Source: Orychophragmus violaceus (taxonomy: Eukaryota; Streptophyta; Magnoliopsida; Brassicales; Brassicaceae). Taken from it: 64,000 bases of DNA. The notes below the pieces were generated by a model, which worked only from the letters and a program-made list of their open reading frames with translations, was not told where the DNA came from and did no database searches. The stretch spans positions 41,071,522 through 41,135,521 of the forward strand of contig CM058229.1 of NCBI GenBank assembly GCA_030180135.1, written 5' to 3'. The position numbers and the translations under genes were made by a program. Position 1 is the first letter of the stretch, and each line of letters begins with the position of its first letter. Below, in pieces: positions 59,131 to 64,000 of the stretch.

Positions 59131-59280
59131 TGCAAGCTCCAAACTCTTTTTTTGCTTCTATCTATACATTGTTACTCTTTGTAATTGTTATATATAGACT
59201 GATGACTTTGTATGAATCCTTTTAAAGATCTCTCAGGTTGAGGATCTATCCAAAAAACAATGGTTGCATTTCATAATGCA

Positions 59281-59574
59281 TTAACTGTTTCCGGAAAGTT
59301 TACAAACAATATTACAAAAAAGGTCAATAAAAAAACAGCACAAAGTCATCACCACTAAACACTCTTGAGCTTCTTCATCAACCAGACATTTTCTCTGTAG
59401 CATAATCTTCTTGGCCAGCTTCATCTTCATCCTCTGTTCCAGCAGTAGCTTCTCCTTAGCTTCTTTTGATTCCAATGGTTGTTTTTCCACTGGAACAGCA
59501 ACAACAACAGTCTTAGGTGGTTCCTCACTGGTCTCGGGTTTAGTTCCGTCCACGCCAAACAGTTTATCAGCCAT
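59281..59574 (-). CDS. Hypothetical small protein, possibly broken
   Basis: 97 codons from ATG 59574 (MADKLFGVDGTKPETSEEPP...). Acidic, Pro/Val-rich start, then a Lys-rich helix LLLEQRMKMKLAKKIMLQRK, then a Cys-rich hydrophobic tail. The first two thirds resemble small plant proteins with a conserved basic KKI-L-RKR block. The tail looks out of frame, so it may be a captured and frameshifted fragment. Opposite strand to the other fragments. Unsure. Confidence 0.35.
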   Translation of the reverse strand: MADKLFGVDGTKPETSEEPPKTVVVAVPVEKQPLESKEAKEKLLLEQRMKMKLAKKIMLQRKCLVDEEAQECLVVMTLCCFFIDLFCNIVCKLSGNS

Positions 59575-59639
59575 ATTCTTAAGAGTATAATGTTGTAGAA
59601 TAGTGAATATATAATTCCAAATTTCCAAGTTTAAAGTTA

Positions 59640-60330
59640 TCGAGTGAAGTATATTTGAGATCTCTCAATTTATTGTTAGAGTAAATATTAACAAATTCAC
59701 CACATCCATATATTCTACCACAAACAAAACAAACCAATATATTGTCAACTCAAAAATATACCATGTAGACGCATGCATTTTGTGTTCAAACACCACAAAC
59801 AACTACAATTTGCAAACAAGAAAATGAGCTACCAAATTTGTATTATTCAAAACTATACTACAATTTTTTTTTTTTAACATACCTAATGATCTATAAAAAT
59901 AATAAAAATGGTTTTCCAACAAAGATGTAGTAGGAGGAAATATTCGCTATATTCATGGAACAAAAATGAAAAATTCATATTCAAAACACCACAAATATTA
60001 CTATCTAACTAAAATCTTATATATCATTTAATACAAATGCAACGTAACAAATACTTCAAGCTCCAAACAAGTAACAAAAATTCTAAAATATAAATATGAA
60101 ATAAATTGTTAATCAAAAACTCTACAAATAAAAATAATATAAAACAACGAAAAAGTATAAACACATATGGTAATAAATTTATCATATAGTATCCTAGATG
60201 ACATAAACACACATGGTAATAAATTTCATTGGAACGCGACTGATGATTCTTTTATTCAATATATATTTTTCATATTGATCTGCAAGTCATTTTCAGCAAG
60301 CTATTTTTTCATCGAGATCCTAGCCGTTTA
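59640..60330. other. AT-rich DNA, no gene
   Basis: Low complexity, probably internal Helitron or intergenic DNA. A short direct repeat (ACATGGTAATAAATTTCAT-like) lies at 60163-60185 and 60211-60230. Confidence 0.4.
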
Positions 60331-60335
60331 TTTAA

Positions 60336-60432
60336 ACCAACCAAAAATATTAACTAAAAATAATAAGTATTGTTCAACCGTCTATGCAAACAAACTCTAA
60401 CATGTATGTCATCAATTAATAGCCGATGTTTT
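60336..60432 (+). repeat. Internal copy of the Helitron 3' subterminal sequence
   Basis: About 97 bp (ACCAAAAATATTAACTAAAAAT...AACCGTCTATGCAAA...AATAGCCGATGT) resembles 61397-61495, which precedes the Helitron end. This copy lacks the terminal hairpin and CTAG. Confidence 0.65.
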
Positions 60433-61396
60433 TATTTTGAGCATAATCTCAAATTTTGATCTGATGTATTAATCTATGTGAAAAAGAAGCATATAAATCA
60501 AATCATATATGATATATGCCTCACTCATCTTTATAATATAATGCCAAAAATTCTATAATGCATAGTATTTTTCTAACATTTTTTAGTTTATATGAAATTT
60601 TTTGAACTATAAACTTCTCGAAAATAAAACTTAAATAAGTATTTTAAAATTTGTAGAAAACAAAATTAAAATTATAGAATATGTACTATACTTCGTAAAA
60701 AGATGAGCCAAATGAGAGGGATTTGCGGTTTTTTTTTGTAAAAGTATTGTTAGAAAATGACAATGACGCTGAATAAAAAAGATCGATGAAAAACTGTATA
60801 AAAATGTTCCATATAAATTTCTGTTAATTAGAAAATATTTATGGAGTTGTTTAGAGTAACTTGATGATTTATGATTATTATATTTTTTTTGATGGTGACT
60901 TAGTGAGTCATACTTATAAGTTATTAATAACTTTGTTAGTTTTAGCACAAAAAATATCTCTGAACACAACATTCTTCATTTATCAAAACAAGTTATAATA
61001 AATAAATGTCGTGGACCGTTCAACATGACGATGTTTCTTGACCTAACAATTTTTCTTCTTCTTTCTAATGTTAGTTTATCTTATTTTATATATATTCACA
61101 ATTAGCTATAGTTTTGAATATAAATGTAGATTCAAAGATGGTAGTAATGTTAATACATTTTATATGAAAATGTAATGTTAATACATGTTAACTTACTAAT
61201 TTAAATTTATTATTGCACCATCTAAACTACCGATGTGAACGTTTAATTTAAGAAATGGAAACACGACAAACTCTATTTCAATCATTTTTGGATGATTAGG
61301 AGGTTCAAACCTAAAGGTCCGTAGATCTCTCTAAAACGGATCTAAACCAAAATCATATTAAGAAAAGAAGACACATCCTAAGTAACTGTGTATTTA

Positions 61397-61538
61397 ATCC
61401 AAAAACAATATTAATTAAAAATAGTAACTATATTCTTCTACCGTCTATTTAAATTAACTCTAACACATATTTCGTTATCAAGTAATAGCCGATGTCAAAT
61501 ATATAAACATTAGCCCGTGCAACGGGCCAGAATACTAG
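61397..61538 (+). mobile_element. Helitron 3' terminus
   Basis: Stem-loop GCCCGT-GCA-ACGGGC at 61513-61527, then CAGAATA and CTAG ending at 61538 with T following. A GC-rich hairpin about 10 bases before a CTRR end is the Helitron 3' signature. The plus-strand orientation agrees with the direction of the captured gene fragments to the left. The 5' TC end was not identified, so the element length is unknown. Confidence 0.8.
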
Positions 61539-62700
61539 TACTAGATATAATTCACTCAAAACTATGAATAGTACACTCACTTGGTTTCTGAGCTCCATTA
61601 TCTGTGGTTCCCTTCTCCAAGTTTTTTCCTGTTTATTTTACAAACATGCTCAAATACTATCTAAAAACTGTTCCAAGACCCAATATTCAACATCTTATCG
61701 ATATATAAATATTGTAGAATCTGAACACGAGATGAGAGATGCTTTAAAACATTACTTGCCTAATTATATCAAAGTAAGCAAACATACACATACGCAGAAT
61801 ATCAAAAAAAGATGTAAAGAAAATTCAATACCATCACAAATGAATCTTTCACACATGTTTTCCACCAAACAATAGTAATAACCAAGCTCTCCTTTGTAAG
61901 CTATGAGTGTACCAGTAACATCTACTGTAAAGCGACATGGATATCCCATGGATGAACGACATGGATAACACAAAACTGCACAAAAACACAGATACACTAT
62001 TGAGATTGTTAATGGCTAAATTCTTCACCCACCTTAAAATTCATTTTCATGCGAGTTTCATTCGAAAAAATATAGAGAAGATTTTGATTAAATACAGAAG
62101 AATTTGATTTAAAATCACGAATCAGGATACAAGCTATAATGATCCAAAACCTGTGTATTATTTAGGAATCATCATTAGTAGGAAACTGTGATACTAAACC
62201 CCAATTTTTACAGATGTGAAAACAGTGACGAGAAATGATCGATACTTGGCAATCGCCACCAATGGTCGTTTGAACTAACAACGAACTGGAGTGAGCCCTT
62301 TGACTTCTTTCATTAACACTTTATCTCCATGCATTATTAGATTGGAGCCAAACAATAATGATCGAATTGAGCCTTTTTGCCAAGAAACCAAACAAGAAGT
62401 ACCAAACTTGGGAAAACCTGTGATTGAGATAGAGACATTTGAAGTACCCAGAAGCTAAAATCAAAGAAAATATATGGTTTCTTCATGTATTGGGTTATCT
62501 TCCAAAGCTTAAAAGCTATGCTGAAATGAGAGATCGTGAAGTCTCTCCTGATTTTTCGTCAATGAAAATGGAGCTGGGATTGTTGGGATCGATCGAGAGG
62601 ATAAGGGCAGCGCAGATTTTTTTTTTAATTACTAATTTCAATTTTTTAGAATTAAAAATTACAATTATTAAGGGTAAACTAGGGATTTCAAATTTAGAAT
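61539..62700. other. Intergenic, nothing recognised
   Basis: Short frames only. 61997-61764 (minus) has Cys-rich codons but no recognisable family. No RNA gene seen. Confidence 0.4.
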
Positions 62701-62714
62701 GGCAAAGAGATTAT

Positions 62715-64000
62715 TGAATGGTAGATGAAATTAAAATTTCTGAAAATATGGTATTTATGACTGACGCTCTTCTCAAACGAGATGGAACCCTTCGCTATTC
62801 GGTCTGCCGCATGATTTTTTTCCCTAAATTGAAAGACTAACTTGTATTCCTCAAATGATCCAAGCATGTGATTGATGTCTTAAATATGTGCATTGAATCG
62901 CGACCAACTTGCAGAATCTGAGATAATTTTTTGCACTTCAATCGAATCAGTCTCAAAGATTACATGTTTATAATTGAATCCTTTCAGTCTATTGACTGCC
63001 CATCTCAGCACTTCAATTTTCGTGTCCAGTGAGGATTTTAACATGGATAGCCTTCTTGCTCCTATCCATATGACTTGGCCTTCTACATTCCTGAGTAACC
63101 ACCGCATCGCTGCATTTCCTTATTCAATGCCGCGTCCACGTTACACTTCATCCATCCATGAGGTGGTAGTTTCTATTTCTCTCTTATATTCGCTCGACAG
63201 GGCCTTGCCTTCCTCTTGCTCTCCTATGTATTCATGCATTTATTCCACTCCAACATGTCTTCAGTAGCTTTCTGCAAGGTAGCCATTGAGTCATAGTTAT
63301 TCCTGTTTTTCCACAACCTTTACATTATCCATGGACTCAAGCTTCCAATTTCCTTCTCCATTAGGTACTTAGGAGTGCTAGTCATAACCCAACAAAAGTT
63401 TTCGAACAAGGAGTCAGCCAACATACCATTTCGCGAAGCTGGTATTGGAGAGATATCCCAAACTAACCTTGCAAAGGAGCATTGGAATAGCATATGATTC
63501 ACCGACTCTTCATCCGCGTGACATCTTAAATAAATTGCATCTTTAGAGATATGCTTGTGTTTCAAAGTTCCAGCGACATAGATACAATTACTTAAACATC
63601 TCCATATGAAGTGTTGCACTTTAGGACTAATTTTTGCTCTCCACACTAATTGGTAAAGAGGTTACAAACTAGGCTGGATAAGCGCATCATTTGCACCCTG
63701 ATCCTCCATCAAATTCCTTAAAACCCAATAACCAGATTTAACCGTATACGCACGAGACCGAGTAAACTCCCAACAATACTTGTCCTTACTATTCCAACCA
63801 CCTGATCTAATCTGTTCAAGTCGCTGCATATCCTCATCTCTAATGATGTGCACTAATATGTCTTTGTTCCATTCTTTACCATCAGGTGAGAGAATGTCGC
63901 TTACCTTGGATAGCGGTAAGGCTCTTTTTTGGTGTACATTGCTACATCGTCGACTGGCCAATAATGGCATTGCTGGTTTACTTCCCATCCAACCGTCCTC
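62715..64000 (-). pseudogene. LINE ORF2 C-terminal part: zf-RVT and RNase H, truncated by the window edge
   Basis: From the right edge: SKPAMPLLASRRCSNVHQ, KVSDILSPDGKEWNKDILVHII, YCWEFTRSRAYTVKSGYWVLRNL with a stop near 63662; then the zinc-binding domain WRAKISPKVQHFIWRCLSNCIYVAGTLKHK, CHADEESVNHMLFQCSFARLVW (63646-63450); then a decayed RNase H (PPHGWMKCNVDAALNKE; IEVLRWAVNRLKGFNYKHVIFETDS) and the end AADRIAKGSISFEKS near 62765-62810. Stops and frameshifts throughout. A different element from the LINE at the left edge, which shows only the 5' half. Confidence 0.9.

Overview
The window is plant nuclear DNA from a Brassicaceae genome. The case rests on one intact host gene: a three-exon minus-strand gene at about 4.45-6.74 kb whose protein matches the trihelix factor GTL1 (GT-2-LIKE 1) of Arabidopsis along its whole length. 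Captured exons of other plant genes with spliceosomal introns, AT-rich intergenic DNA, degenerate CCCTAAA tracts and plant-type LINE, Copia, Gypsy, CACTA, hAT, SINE and Helitron sequences agree with this. I cannot name the species.

Layout. 1-3.4 kb: minus-strand L1-type LINE with ORF1, endonuclease and the start of RT, carrying one frameshift and one stop. 4.45-6.74 kb: GTL1, then its upstream region with a perfect G-box. 7-10.4 kb: AT-rich, with a telomere-like tract bounded by an inverted repeat. 10.4-11.2 kb: decayed plus-strand LINE RT. From 11.2 kb: a CACTA (En/Spm) element whose minus-strand Transposase_24 gene is cut twice. The first cut is a 5'-truncated minus-strand Copia element (12.74-18.7 kb). 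The second is an Athila-like Gypsy element (20.27-37.09 kb, TSD TTGAG), whose integrase gene is itself cut by a plus-strand Copia element (23.70-30.68 kb, TSD GAAAT).

37-45.8 kb: mostly unassigned AT-rich DNA with a LINE zinc-finger remnant, a tRNA-derived SINE and two long (TC)n tracts. 45.85-52.5 kb: hAT transposase remnant, then LINE endonuclease remnant, then a second Athila-like Gypsy copy that keeps only its 5' LTR. 53.7-54.6 kb: a second telomere-like tract. 54.8-59.1 kb: fragments of several unrelated host genes, all on the plus strand and with introns (an At4g15545-type coiled-coil gene, galactokinase, ALADIN, transketolase), with a perfect 190-bp inverted repeat in their midst. A Helitron 3' terminus lies at 61.54 kb on the same strand. 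62.7-64 kb: the 3' half of another LINE.

Only GTL1 looks like a working host gene. The rest records nested transposition, decay and gene-fragment capture. The most unusual signal is a short palindromic motif, TCGATCGA inside GTGTCGATCGACAC or TGCATCGATCGATGCA variants. It occurs in close pairs inside both the Copia and the Gypsy elements, in LTRs, leaders and even coding linkers.
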